Positions 28,301 through 36,778 of a DNA stretch of 64,000 bases are shown piece by piece. The translations under genes and the position numbers were made by a program. How positions within the stretch are numbered: position 1 is the stretch's first letter; every line of letters starts with the position of its first letter. The stretch comes from Pseudonocardia sp. ICBG1293 (GTDB lineage: Bacteria > Actinomycetota > Actinomycetes > Mycobacteriales > Pseudonocardiaceae), in NCBI RefSeq assembly GCF_020131355.1, contig NZ_JAHLEL010000006.1, forward strand, positions 532,715 through 596,714. Direction: 5' to 3'. The notes beneath the pieces were generated by a model. The model was not told the DNA's origin, searched no databases, and saw only the letters and a program-made list of their open reading frames with translations.

Positions 28301-28860
28301 TCCAGCTGCGCCGCGTGGTCCGACCAGGCCGTCTCCTCGGCGACCTTCGCCCGCGCGATCTGCGGCGTCAACGGCCGGGCCACCCCCACGACCACCGCGG
28401 CCACCAGCGGGAACACCACGAACGCCGGCCAGAACACCAGGCCGGCGACGATCCACGCGACGACCGAGCGCAGCAGCGCCCGACCGGTCTCCCAGCCGAT
28501 CCGCCGGATGAGCTGGGCGAGCTGGCGGCAGTCGTCGTCGACCCGGTCGAGCAGCTCGCCGACCGCCTGGTCCTCCAGCGCGGGCAGCGGCTGCGCCAGC
28601 GCGGACGCGACCAGGTCCGCGCGGAGCGTGCCCTCCGCGCGCCCGACCACGCCGGAGAACAGGACCCGGCCCAGGGTGTCCAGCAGCGCGGCACCCAGCA
28701 GCAGCGCGGCCAGCGCGGCCACCAGCGTGACCGTCGGTCCGCCGACCACCGCCCCGACCACGGTCGCCGCCGACGCCTCCGCGACCGCGGCGACCACGGC
28801 GGCGGTCACCGCCACGACCGACACCGGTCCACCCAGCCGACGCCATGACAGCGCGCGCAC
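25333..28860 (-). CDS. Full-length ABC exporter (TMD-NBD-TMD-NBD), one degenerate ATP site
   Basis: 1175 residues with two complete type IV exporter halves in one chain joined by a Gly/Thr/Asp-rich linker (about 570-615). NBD1: Walker A GRTGSGKST (about 350), signature LSSGEEQ, Walker B VVVLDEAT, switch histidine in AHRLST. NBD2: Walker A GRVGSGKSS (about 984), canonical LSGGQ, Walker B VADDVSSALD with aspartate in place of the catalytic glutamate, and GASTK where the switch histidine should be. The site built from the NBD2 Walker motifs plus the NBD1 signature is therefore degenerate, while the other is canonical, as in heterodimeric exporters. Substrate unknown. ATG 28860 starts directly at the first helix. 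Confidence 0.88.
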   Translation of the reverse strand: MRALSWRRLGGPVSVVAVTAAVVAAVAEASAATVVGAVVGGPTVTLVAALAALLLGAALLDTLGRVLFSGVVGRAEGTLRADLVASALAQPLPALEDQAVGELLDRVDDDCRQLAQLIRRIGWETGRALLRSVVAWIVAGLVFWPAFVVFPLVAAVVVGVARPLTPQIARAKVAEETAWSDHAAQLEESIAGQDDVRTSLGQPHVVAGFARRAATVVARTHEVCRIATRLGLRTGAVAHALLGALALGGVWLVAGDPGGIAALVTLWLLATAFVGQVDAIVDRMPDIQAGLGALTRVSSLLETEREPEGGRPLPPGPAPVELRGLTAGYDGGFRLAGLDLTVPAGTTCALLGRTGSGKSTVTKVLSRAVEPPRGQVFLAGVDVRDLDLDGLRRAVGVVTQRTEILAATLAENITLFDPAVPRTAVAAATAALGLDEWVDALPDGLDTRLGTGGIALSSGEEQLVAFARLLVRDVAVVVLDEATARMDPRTEERVTRASRALLAGRTGIVVAHRLSTIRRADAVAVLSDGRLVQHGARETLATEPGRYADLLAADRSLPGLPGTGTDTGTDAGTDADAPAAARGGGGTDDSTGDADPGSPVLHRAARRAVPPPDPVPAPPLWRVVVRLALAHPRWGLAGGAMFSLATLGSATGVLTGWLWGLVVAGAEGGDPPWGPAVALTVVLMLFPVWIAVAFRTYPRWWSATTLRLRLGVLRGQTMQRRGPRSPAGEVVARALDSDRMILYVDRWVDVTNSVIVVVVAGLVAADVRAAAVIGGFLLVCAGVAAVGAPFAGRSGRIAADARARFGTALGSVLESVRTVKLAAATGALRTHLAGVDGDRVRATVREYRVRTLLDGVPGVLLQGAVVLTWSLYLAGTWPLATALLVSTTLNGAGFLGQVCAAAVTEAPIARRWLRAVAPFAGPADLTRLPPGVDLTTGAAPAPEPVDREPLHRLSLEKVSAVHDDGTVGVEGVDLDVDAGSLVLITGRVGSGKSSLLAGLAGLVGHEGVIRWNGRAVEDPQTFLRPGQVAYVGQVPRVLSGSFGDNIALGHDRPVVDAVDDARLDRDVAAAGGPDAVVGHRGIRLSGGQVQRVAMARALATGAELIVADDVSSALDVRTEIELWAALRRRGSTVVGASTKRAALARADRVVVLDRGRVADEGTWEDLAPRWSHLAG

Positions 28861-29039
28861 CCCGACCCCCCGACACCGGCCGCGCTCCGGGATCTCCGGC
28901 GCCGCCGGTGATCGACGTTAACCGCGACCTCCGACAGAATCGCCCGGTTTTCCCGGCGCTGCCCCCGATCGCCGGGTCGAAACCGGATCGGGCCCAGGGC
29001 CACCCGAAGCGGTCGACAACGCCCCGAGGGGGCGCGGCC

Positions 29040-29068
29040 GGGACCGTCGTGTCCGCATGCTTGCCCGC
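29040..29068 (+). promoter_or_regulatory. Two-block promoter-like motif shared with carbonic anhydrase 2
   Basis: GGGAC, a 10-bp spacer and GCATGCTTGCCCGC end 27 nt before the ATG of the CHRD gene. The same layout (GGGAT, 10 bp, identical 14-mer) recurs at 56070-56098 before a carbonic anhydrase gene. This suggests a shared promoter class or regulator site. Confidence 0.4.
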
Positions 29069-29095
29069 AGCGACGCGCGAGCACGAGGGGGAACC

Positions 29096-29665
29096 ATGGG
29101 ACTCAGGGCGATCAGGTGGGCCGGGGGCGCGCTCTGCGCGGTGGCGGGGCTGGCGCTGACCGCGGCACCCGCGCTCGCCGAGGACGCACCCGTGCCGGAG
29201 CCGCCGACGTTCACCAGCACGCTCACCGCGACCCTCACCCCGGACGCGGTCCGGGCCGACGACGGCGCCCCGGTGCCCGGTCAGCAGGGGGCGAACGGGA
29301 CGTTCACCCTGCGTCTGAACAGCGAGCAGAACATCGTCTGCTACGACATCCAGCTGACCGGGGTCACCCCGCCGTTCAGCAGCCCCGCACGGACCGCCAC
29401 GCACCTGCAGGAGGGGCAGCCGAACGAGTCCGGCAACCCGCGGATGGTCTTCCCGGACCCGCAGGGCCCGCCCGGTGGACCGATGACCAGCAAGGGCTGC
29501 CTGCAGGGGCCGTTCACCACCGGCGTCGTCGTCGGCGGCGTCGACACCGGCACCGGGTTCACGGTCAAGGACCTGGAGGCCAACCCGGCCGCCTGGTTCG
29601 TCGACACCCACACCGAGCAGTACCGGACCGGCGCGGTGCGCGGGCAGCTGTCCAAGAGCGGCTGA
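29096..29665 (+). CDS. Secreted CHRD-domain protein
   Basis: 189 residues. A signal peptide (RAIRWAGGALCAVAGLALTAAPALA, with AxA cleavage near residue 26) precedes a beta-rich domain of the CHRD type: TFTSTLTATLTPD, NGTFTLRLNSEQNIVCYDIQ, TATHLQEG, and the terminal TEQYRTGAVRGQL. CHRD domains occur in chordin and in many bacterial secreted proteins of unknown role. Two cysteines (about 95 and 141) could form a disulphide. ATG 29096 has GAGGGGGAA upstream, and the earlier ATG at 29057 would break the signal peptide. It stands alone between terminators. Molecular function unknown. Confidence 0.82.
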   Translation: MGLRAIRWAGGALCAVAGLALTAAPALAEDAPVPEPPTFTSTLTATLTPDAVRADDGAPVPGQQGANGTFTLRLNSEQNIVCYDIQLTGVTPPFSSPARTATHLQEGQPNESGNPRMVFPDPQGPPGGPMTSKGCLQGPFTTGVVVGGVDTGTGFTVKDLEANPAAWFVDTHTEQYRTGAVRGQLSKSG

Positions 29666-29673
29666 CGGCCGCG

Positions 29674-29698
29674 GCCGGCGCCCCGCACGGGCGCCGGC
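29674..29698 (+). terminator. Terminator after CHRD gene
   Basis: Perfect 10-bp stem GCCGGCGCCC / GGGCGCCGGC (29674-29683, 29689-29698) with a 5-nt loop, 8 nt after the stop codon. Confidence 0.65.
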
Positions 29699-29847
29699 GC
29701 GGCCCGCGGGCGGGCACCGCACCGGCGGCGTCGACGACCGCCGGTCGCCGACGCCGTCGCGCGACACCGGCCTCGACGGGCCGATGAGTCCGGCGTCGGG
29801 GCGCGGTCGGAAGGGGGACGGACCCTCGACCCACTGCGGGAGGCACC

Positions 29848-30705
29848 ATGACCGGAGCAGCCACCACCACGCCGTCGCCGACCTCGAGCGGGCACCTGCC
29901 GGTCAACGGACTGGACCTCCACCACGAGGTGTACGGCGAGCTCGGGACCTCGCCACCGCTGCTCCTGCTGCCGGGCGCGTTCATGGCCGCCGGCTCGATG
30001 GCAGCGTGGGCGGCCGGGTTCGCCGCCGACCGCACCGTGGTCGTCGCCGACATGCAGGGCCAGGGCCGCACGCCGGACGCGCCCCGCGCACTGTCCTACG
30101 AGCAGTTCGCCGACGACGCCGCGGCGCTGCTCCGCGGGCTGGGCGTCGACCGGGCGGACGTGCTGGGCTACTCCCAGGGCGGCGGCGTGGCGCTGCAGCT
30201 CGCGATCCGGCACCCGGATCTGGTCGGCAAGCTCGTCGTGATGGCCGCGACGTTCCGCCGGGACGGCTGGTACCCCGCCGTGCACGCCGCCGTCACGGGG
30301 ATGGACGTGACGATGCTGGCCGGCACCCCCGTCGAGACGGCGTTCCTGGAGCACACACCGGACCCGGCCGCGTTCGCGGCCTGGGTGGAGAAGGTGAAGG
30401 TGCTCAACGCCGAGGACCAGCAGATCGACGACGCCCGGATGCGCGGCATCACCGCCCGCTCCATGGTGGTCGTCGGGGACGCCGACGGCGTACGACCCGA
30501 GCACGCCGTGGAGATGTTCCGGCTGCTCGGCGGCGGCGACGAACGGGCCGCCGCGACCGGGATGCTGGAGGAGGTCCCCCGGGCACGCCTGGTGGTGCTG
30601 CCCGCGACGTCGCACATCGGGCTGGTGGGGGAGACGGCGACCCTCGTGCCCGCGATCAGCGCGTTCCTCGACGATGCGGTGTCCCCGACACCGACCCTGT
30701 TCTGA
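29848..30705 (+). CDS. Alpha/beta-hydrolase
   Basis: 285 residues of the alpha/beta-hydrolase fold: oxyanion strand LLLLPGAFM, nucleophile elbow GYSQGGG (Ser near 112), acid in VVGDADGV and catalytic histidine in TSHIGL. The cap region (about 140-205) contains EHTPDPAAF...EKVKVLNAEDQQI. Members are esterases, lipases, haloperoxidase-like enzymes or C-C hydrolases; the substrate cannot be read from sequence. The start MTGAATT follows GGGAGGCACC. It is a single gene ending at a strong bidirectional terminator, with no obvious pathway partner. Confidence 0.85.
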   Translation: MTGAATTTPSPTSSGHLPVNGLDLHHEVYGELGTSPPLLLLPGAFMAAGSMAAWAAGFAADRTVVVADMQGQGRTPDAPRALSYEQFADDAAALLRGLGVDRADVLGYSQGGGVALQLAIRHPDLVGKLVVMAATFRRDGWYPAVHAAVTGMDVTMLAGTPVETAFLEHTPDPAAFAAWVEKVKVLNAEDQQIDDARMRGITARSMVVVGDADGVRPEHAVEMFRLLGGGDERAAATGMLEEVPRARLVVLPATSHIGLVGETATLVPAISAFLDDAVSPTPTLF

Positions 30706-30709
30706 CCGG

Positions 30710-30752
30710 ACGACGAGGGCCCCGCCGGATGCTCCGGCGGGGCCCTCGTCGT
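30710..30752. terminator. Strong bidirectional terminator
   Basis: A perfect 20-bp stem (30710-30729 with 30733-30752, loop TGC) lies between the convergent hydrolase and sigma factor genes. Confidence 0.9.
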
Positions 30753-30766
30753 GGAACGGGTGGTGC

Positions 30767-32209
<1,443 letters not shown>

Positions 32210-32374
32210 CTGGGCCCTCTCGCTACGTGCGCTGGAGTCGTTACGCGGCCCGGTCGCGGCGCGCTCGTCGGGGGAGACGAGGCCACGACGGCCGGGATGT
32301 CCTGTCCTGCCACCGCCTCGGTCGCCGGCGTCGATGGTGGTCGCCGCGCGTCCCGGAGACGGGGTACGCGTTCC

Positions 32375-32380
32375 ATTGTA
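32375..32380 (-). promoter_or_regulatory. sigA -10 hexamer
   Basis: TACAAT on the minus strand, within an AT-richer patch of the 247-bp divergent sigA/suhB region. It is a near-consensus principal-sigma -10, with only weak -35 matches. The rest of the region shows no clear secondary structure. Confidence 0.5.
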
Positions 32381-32456
32381 ACTGCGTACCGGCCGGGGGA
32401 CGCACCTCACGCCGCCCCGCGCGTCCGAGGGACCCCGCACGTGGTCGGATGGGGCG

Positions 32457-33308
32457 GTGAGCCCGTACCGGAGCAGCGATCCCGCCACCCTGCGCGCCGT
32501 CGCCGAGCAGGTCGCGGCGGAGGCCGCGGAACACCTGCGCGGCCTGCCCGCGCCGCGGGACGACGGGGGCGCCGGGGGAGCGTCGACGGTGACCACGAAG
32601 TCCTCGCCGACCGACGTCGTCACCGCCTCCGACGCCTCGGTGGAGCGGTTCGTGCGGGACCGGCTGGCGCAGCTGCGGCCCGGTGAGCCGGTGTACGGCG
32701 AGGAGGGCGCGGGCGACGCCACCGCCGCGCGCTGGGTCGTCGACCCGATCGACGGCACGGTGAACTACCTCTACGGCCTGCCCTGGTACGCGGTCTCGAT
32801 CGCCGCGGTCGTGGACGGCGAGGGCGTCGCCGGGGCCGTGTCCGAGCCGGCCTCGGGCCGGCTCTGGTCGGCCGGGCGCGGCCTGGGCGCGAGCCTCGAC
32901 GGGCGTCCGCTGCGGGTCGCGGCGACCACCGAGCTGGGCCAGTCCCTGGTCGGCACCGGGTTCGCCTACCGCGCGGAGCGCCGCGCCCGGCAGGCCCGGA
33001 TGGTCGCGGCGATGCTCCCCGAGGTCCGCGACGTCCGCCGGGCCGGCGCCGCGTCGCTGGACCTGTGCGCGGTCGCGGCGGGCTGGCTCGACGGCTACCT
33101 CGAGCACGGCTGCAACTGGTGGGACTGGGCGGCCGGAGCGCTGATCGCGGCCGAGGCGGGCGCCCTCGTGCACGTCGCGGGGACCCCGGGGGTGCCCGGC
33201 CTCGACGACGGCGACGCCCTCGGTGCGGACGTCACGCTCGCCGCCGCGCCCGGGATCGCCGCCGCACTGGCGGCGCTGGCCCGCCGCAGCGGCGCCGGCA
33301 CCGTCTGA
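32457..33308 (+). CDS. suhB: Inositol-1-monophosphatase family protein
   Basis: 283 residues with the Mg2+/Li+-sensitive phosphatase motifs: VYGEEG (metal glutamates), [12 protein letters not shown] (metal aspartates and catalytic loop) and the C-terminal [16 protein letters not shown] (metal aspartate). It hydrolyses myo-inositol-1-phosphate or related sugar phosphates. In actinomycetes this can feed inositol for phosphatidylinositol and mycothiol (known for the family). GTG 32457 starts the product. Its place between sigA and cei matches M. tuberculosis Rv2701c, which supports the name. Length is typical (270-290). Confidence 0.92.
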   Translation: MSPYRSSDPATLRAVAEQVAAEAAEHLRGLPAPRDDGGAGGASTVTTKSSPTDVVTASDASVERFVRDRLAQLRPGEPVYGEEGAGDATAARWVVDPIDGTVNYLYGLPWYAVSIAAVVDGEGVAGAVSEPASGRLWSAGRGLGASLDGRPLRVAATTELGQSLVGTGFAYRAERRARQARMVAAMLPEVRDVRRAGAASLDLCAVAAGWLDGYLEHGCNWWDWAAGALIAAEAGALVHVAGTPGVPGLDDGDALGADVTLAAAPGIAAALAALARRSGAGTV

Positions 33309-33323
33309 GCCGGGCGGCGGCGC

Positions 33324-33953
33324 TCAGCAGGCCGCCGCGCGGGCCTGGGCCAGCAGGCCCGGGTCCGCCCGCGGACCACCCTCGGTGCCCGGCGCGGACA
33401 GCTGGTCCAGCACGTCGCGGGCCGCGCGACCCGGCGCGACGTCGGTGAAGGCCGACCCGACGACGACGTCCACCACCGCCCCCTGCCGCTCGTCGCGGAT
33501 CGGCTCGACGCAGGGCAGCGCGAGCGCCAGCGTCGACGCCGCCGCGGCCCCGGCCGGGCCGAAGCGCATCTGCCCGATGCAGTCCAGGTCCCCGTCGGGG
33601 AAGGCGGGGTCGTTGCCGGGCGTCCCGGCCTCGCCGAACTGCAGGTCCTTCAGCTCGGCCGACACCAGGTTCGCCTGCCCGCGCTGCCCGCCGGCGTTGA
33701 GGACCTGGAACCGGACGTCGTCCGGGGCGGCCGGGGGCTCGGCGTCCAGCTCGGCCCGGTCGATCTCGGAGCCGGCCAGGGTCCCCGACGAGGGGGCCGG
33801 GCAGTTCGTCGACGCCGAGCCGTCCGAGGCGGTGCCGAGCACGACCGACCAGGTGGCGACGGCCAGCACGGCCAGCAGCGCGGTGGTCAGCAGGATCGGA
33901 CGGGTCCGGCGCCGCTCGTAGGGGCGGTCGGCGCGGGTGCGGCCGGGCAGCAT
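33324..33953 (-). CDS. cei: Cell envelope integrity protein Cei (LytR C-terminal-like domain)
   Basis: 209 residues. A basic N-terminus (ADRPYERRRTRP) and one membrane helix (ILLTTALLAVLAVATWSVVLG, 20-40) are followed by an extracytoplasmic domain of the LytR_C type (DVRFQVLNAGGQRGQANLVSAEL) with cysteines near 50, 124, 147 and 209. It matches Rv2700/Cei, needed for envelope integrity in mycobacteria, in size and synteny (next to suhB and near DUF4193). The ATG overlaps the stop of the upstream kinase-like gene by one base (TGATG), so translation is probably coupled. It converges on suhB. Confidence 0.88.
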   Translation of the reverse strand: MLPGRTRADRPYERRRTRPILLTTALLAVLAVATWSVVLGTASDGSASTNCPAPSSGTLAGSEIDRAELDAEPPAAPDDVRFQVLNAGGQRGQANLVSAELKDLQFGEAGTPGNDPAFPDGDLDCIGQMRFGPAGAAAASTLALALPCVEPIRDERQGAVVDVVVGSAFTDVAPGRAARDVLDQLSAPGTEGGPRADPGLLAQARAAAC

Positions 33954-35038
33954 CAGAACGAGCCCCCGTCCAGGACGTGGTGGCCCAGCGCGACCAGCGG
34001 GCCGACCGACCCGTCGAGTCCGTCGGCCATCTCCGCGGGCACGGAGCCGGCCCGGACCCTGGCCAGGATCCCGGCCAGCACGACGGCCAGCTTGAACGCC
34101 CCGAACCCGACGTACCAGGGCAGTGGGCCGGCGTCGAGGCCGGTACGCGCGGTGTAGCCCTCCACCAGCTCGCGGCGCGTCGGGAAGCCGGGCAGTCCGG
34201 TCGGGCCGGCCAGCGGCTGCGCCGCCGACCAGACGGTGTCGTCGCCGTCCTGCTTCCAGTAGACGAGCAGCAGCCCGAGGTCGGCCAGCGGGTCACCCAG
34301 GGTGGACATCTCCCAGTCCAGCACCGCGCGGATGCGCCCGGGGTCCTCGGCGTCGAACACGCAGTTGTCGAGCCGGTAGTCGCCGTGCACGACGGTGTGC
34401 CGCTGCGCGGCGGGCACGTCCGCGGCCAGCCGCTCGGACAGCCGGGTGAGCTCGGACTCCACGTCGGCCGCCACCGGGACCGGGTCGTCGCCGTCACGGG
34501 CGGTCGCCCACTGCGTGCCCCAGCGCCGGATCTGGCGCTCCATGAACCCGTCGGGACGACCGAAGTCGCCCAGACCCGCCGCGGCGGGGTCGACGGCGTG
34601 CAGCGCGGCGAGCACGTCGACCAGCGCGTCGCCCGCGGCGCGGCGCCGGGCGGGGGTCGCGGCCCAGCCGGCGGGCAGGTCGTCGAGCGGCACGACACCG
34701 TCGACGAGCTCCATCACGAAGCAGGGGGCGCCGAGCACGTCACCGTCGTCGGCCGCCAGCACCGCGGGGACGGGTACGGCGCTGGGCCCGAGCGCGGAGA
34801 TCACACGCTGCTCGCGGCCCATGTCGTGGGCGGTCGCGGCGACCTCGCCGACGGGCGGGCGGCGCAGCACGACGGCACCGGCGGGGGAGGAGACCCGGTA
34901 GGTGAGGTTGGACCGCCCGGCGCCGATCGGGGTGAGCTCCGCCGAGCGCCACCGGTCGTCGCCGAGCGCGGTGGACAGCCACGCGCCGACCGTGGCGGGG
35001 TCGGCACCGGGCGTGGGCGTGCGGGCGCTCGTCGTCAC
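33953..35038 (-). CDS. Phosphotransferase family protein (APH/ACAD10-like kinase fold)
   Basis: 361 residues of the aminoglycoside-phosphotransferase/choline-kinase fold: the nucleotide loop IGAGRSNLTYRVS, the catalytic HGDYRLDNCVF, and the metal-binding aspartate in AVLDWEMSTLGDPLADLG. The C-terminus FGAFKLAVVLAGI is typical of the ACAD10/YcbJ-like subgroup common in actinomycetes, often linked with acyl-CoA metabolism rather than antibiotic resistance. GTG 35038 is chosen; TAGTGT lies 8 nt upstream on the same strand, so the mRNA may be leaderless. It is inserted between cei and DUF4193, which are neighbours in M. tuberculosis, and is translationally coupled to cei. Confidence 0.82.
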   Translation of the reverse strand: MTTSARTPTPGADPATVGAWLSTALGDDRWRSAELTPIGAGRSNLTYRVSSPAGAVVLRRPPVGEVAATAHDMGREQRVISALGPSAVPVPAVLAADDGDVLGAPCFVMELVDGVVPLDDLPAGWAATPARRRAAGDALVDVLAALHAVDPAAAGLGDFGRPDGFMERQIRRWGTQWATARDGDDPVPVAADVESELTRLSERLAADVPAAQRHTVVHGDYRLDNCVFDAEDPGRIRAVLDWEMSTLGDPLADLGLLLVYWKQDGDDTVWSAAQPLAGPTGLPGFPTRRELVEGYTARTGLDAGPLPWYVGFGAFKLAVVLAGILARVRAGSVPAEMADGLDGSVGPLVALGHHVLDGGSF

Positions 35039-35351
35039 ACCGGGCGACACTAGTGCGCCCGGCGGCGGTGGCGCCCGGGCGACACCCGGCGTGATCGGGG
35101 GACTCGCTGCGACGCCCGCCGGACGCTGGGCTACCCTCCCCGCCGCCGGTGCCGGACCGGCCGCGACGACACGCACGACGGAGGAACCGTCCGCACCTCC
35201 GGGGACGGTGAGACCGGCGTCACTCCGGGAGCCGGGCACAAACCCGCCTCCCGCGACGTTCCTCAGCGGCACGCGACGACCAACCGATGCGAAGTACCGC
35301 TGCTCGAGGGCCGAATCGAGCAGCACGGACGTAAGGCAAGGGTGAGACCTG
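35039..35351. other. Long intergenic leader, content unresolved
   Basis: 313 bp between the divergent kinase-like and DUF4193 genes. A plus-strand TACCCT near 35132 could be a -10, leaving a leader of about 210 nt with a GACGG-AGGAA-CCGTC hairpin (about 35175-35189) and several GC stems. It looks structured, but I could not match it to a known riboswitch. Confidence 0.3.
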
Positions 35352-35654
35352 ATGGCGACCGACTACGACGCCCCGCGTCGCAACGAGGCCGACGAGATGG
35401 CCGAGGACTCGCTCGACGAGCTCAAGCAGCGCCGCAACGAGGCGCAGTCCGCGGTCGTCGACGTCGAGGAGACCGACACCGCGGAGAGCTACGAGCTCCC
35501 GGGCGCGGACCTGTCGGGCGAGGAGCTGACGGTGAACGTCCTGCCCAAGCAGGCGGACGAGTTCACCTGTGCGAGCTGCTTCCTGGTGCACCACCGGAGC
35601 CGCCTCGCCAGCACCTCGGGCGGACAGTTCCTCTGCCGCGACTGCGCGGCCTGA
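35352..35654 (+). CDS. DUF4193 family protein with C-terminal zinc ribbon
   Basis: 100 residues, the standard length. It starts MATDYDAPR, continues with an acidic-charged coil (ADEMAEDSLDELKQRR) and ends with a four-cysteine zinc ribbon (FTCASCFLVHHRSRL and FLCRDC). It is nearly universal in actinobacteria (Rv2699c in M. tuberculosis); the role is unknown, perhaps RNA polymerase or stress related given its small size and Zn site (inference). ATG 35352 follows AAGGGTGAGACC. It ends at a strong terminator. Confidence 0.92.
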   Translation: MATDYDAPRRNEADEMAEDSLDELKQRRNEAQSAVVDVEETDTAESYELPGADLSGEELTVNVLPKQADEFTCASCFLVHHRSRLASTSGGQFLCRDCAA

Positions 35655-35677
35655 GAGGGCCGGCACGACGGGAGGAC

Positions 35678-35716
35678 CACGACGGGCCCCGGCGGATTCC
35701 GCCGGGGCCCGTCGTG
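35678..35716. terminator. Bidirectional terminator
   Basis: A perfect 19-bp stem CACGACGGGCCCCGGCGGA and its complement (35678-35696, 35698-35716) lies between the convergent DUF4193 and DUF3093 genes. Confidence 0.9.
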
Positions 35717-35739
35717 CATCCGGGGTCGGCTGCGCGGGG

Positions 35740-36237
35740 TCAGCTCTGCTGGGGGTGCGGCGCCTGCGCGGCGATCGCCGCCCGCAGCGCGTCGGGACGG
35801 CGCGTGCTGAGCACCCAGTACGGCTCGTCCCGCCCGGTCACCTGGATCCGTACCAGCGGTCCCACCCAGGCCCGGTGCAGCACGTAGGCCTGCGGGTCGA
35901 GGTCGGGGCCCATCGCCTGCTGCTTGTCGGCCCGCGCGACGGTGTCGGTGACCCCGGCGGCGGACAGCGGCAGCCGGTGCCCGTTCGAGACGAGCACCCC
36001 GTCGCGGACGGTGGTGCGGCTGCGCCCCATCCACCACAGCACACCGACGCACAGCGGGATCATCGTCAGGTAGCCCAGCCACGCGCGCAGGCCGGGGTAC
36101 CCCATGTGGATCTGCGCGCCCATCAGGGTGCCGAGCCCCACGGCGAGCAGGTACCACCACACCGGGACCGACAACCGCTCGTCGAACGCAGCAGGGCCAG
36201 CCGTCGCAGAGTCGGTCTCCGTCACCCGTTCGCTCAC
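35740..36237 (-). CDS. DUF3093 family membrane protein
   Basis: 165 residues. Two membrane helices lie near the N-terminus ([20 protein letters not shown] and [16 protein letters not shown]), followed by a soluble PH-like domain ([18 protein letters not shown] ... [17 protein letters not shown]). This is the DUF3093 pattern (Rv2698). Function unknown; it is conserved next to dut in actinobacteria. The ATG at 36237 is divergent from dut, whose -10 lies only 12 bp away, so the promoters are close or overlapping. Confidence 0.9.
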   Translation of the reverse strand: MSERVTETDSATAGPAAFDERLSVPVWWYLLAVGLGTLMGAQIHMGYPGLRAWLGYLTMIPLCVGVLWWMGRSRTTVRDGVLVSNGHRLPLSAAGVTDTVARADKQQAMGPDLDPQAYVLHRAWVGPLVRIQVTGRDEPYWVLSTRRPDALRAAIAAQAPHPQQS

Positions 36238-36262
36238 GGGGCCCAGGGTAGCGTCGCCCGCC

Positions 36263-36778
36263 GTGCCCGGTTCCGTGCCCGCTCCCCCGGACCAGCCGCC
36301 GGCAGCAGCGTCCGTGAACGTCCTGCTGACGCGGCTCGACCCCGACGTCCCCCACCCCGCCTACGCGCGGCCCGGGGACGCCGGCGCCGACCTCGTGACG
36401 ACCACCGACGTGGTCCTCCGGCCCGGCCGGCGGGCGCTGGTCGGGACCGGGGTGGCGATCGCGCTGCCCGAGGGGTACGCCGGGTTCGTGCACCCGCGGT
36501 CCGGTCTGGCCGCCCGCTGCGGGCTGTCCATCGTCAACGCCCCCGGCACGGTCGACGCCGGGTACCGCGGGGAGATCAAGGTGTGCCTGGTCAACACCGA
36601 CCCGGACACACCGGTGGAGCTGCACCGGGGGGACCGCATCGCGCAGCTGGTGGTGCAACGGGTCGAGGTGGCCCGGTTCGTGGAGGTCGCCGCGCTGCCC
36701 GCATCGGTACGCGGTGCCGCCGGTCACGGCTCGACCGGCGGGAACGCCGCGCTCGTCGCCGGGGGAGGGGACCAGTAG
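36263..36778 (+). CDS. dut: Deoxyuridine 5'-triphosphate nucleotidohydrolase (dUTPase)
   Basis: 171 residues from GTG 36263, trimeric dUTPase. All five motifs are visible: DAGADL (I), HPRSGLA (II), [11 protein letters not shown] (III), RGDRIAQLV (IV) and the glycine-rich [13 protein letters not shown] (V). It converts dUTP to dUMP and diphosphate, preventing uracil incorporation. GTG 36263 is 8 nt after TAGCGT (36249-36254), fitting a leaderless transcript; GTG 36314 would give 154 residues, the M. tuberculosis length, and is the alternative. The stop TAG directly abuts the ATG of the DUF3710 gene, so the two are one operon. Confidence 0.93.
   Translation: MPGSVPAPPDQPPAAASVNVLLTRLDPDVPHPAYARPGDAGADLVTTTDVVLRPGRRALVGTGVAIALPEGYAGFVHPRSGLAARCGLSIVNAPGTVDAGYRGEIKVCLVNTDPDTPVELHRGDRIAQLVVQRVEVARFVEVAALPASVRGAAGHGSTGGNAALVAGGGDQ

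Noticed and set aside
33953..35038. Aminoglycoside resistance gene
   Set aside because: It has the APH fold, but the C-terminal features and location in a conserved housekeeping block fit the ACAD10-like kinase subgroup; no resistance context exists.
35170..35260. Possible c-di-AMP (ydaO) or cobalamin riboswitch before the DUF4193 gene
   Set aside because: GGAGGAACC-type segments are present, but the core motifs (GGGTGAATCC and CAGCTAACC of ydaO; the cobalamin B12 box) are missing. A covariance model search would decide.
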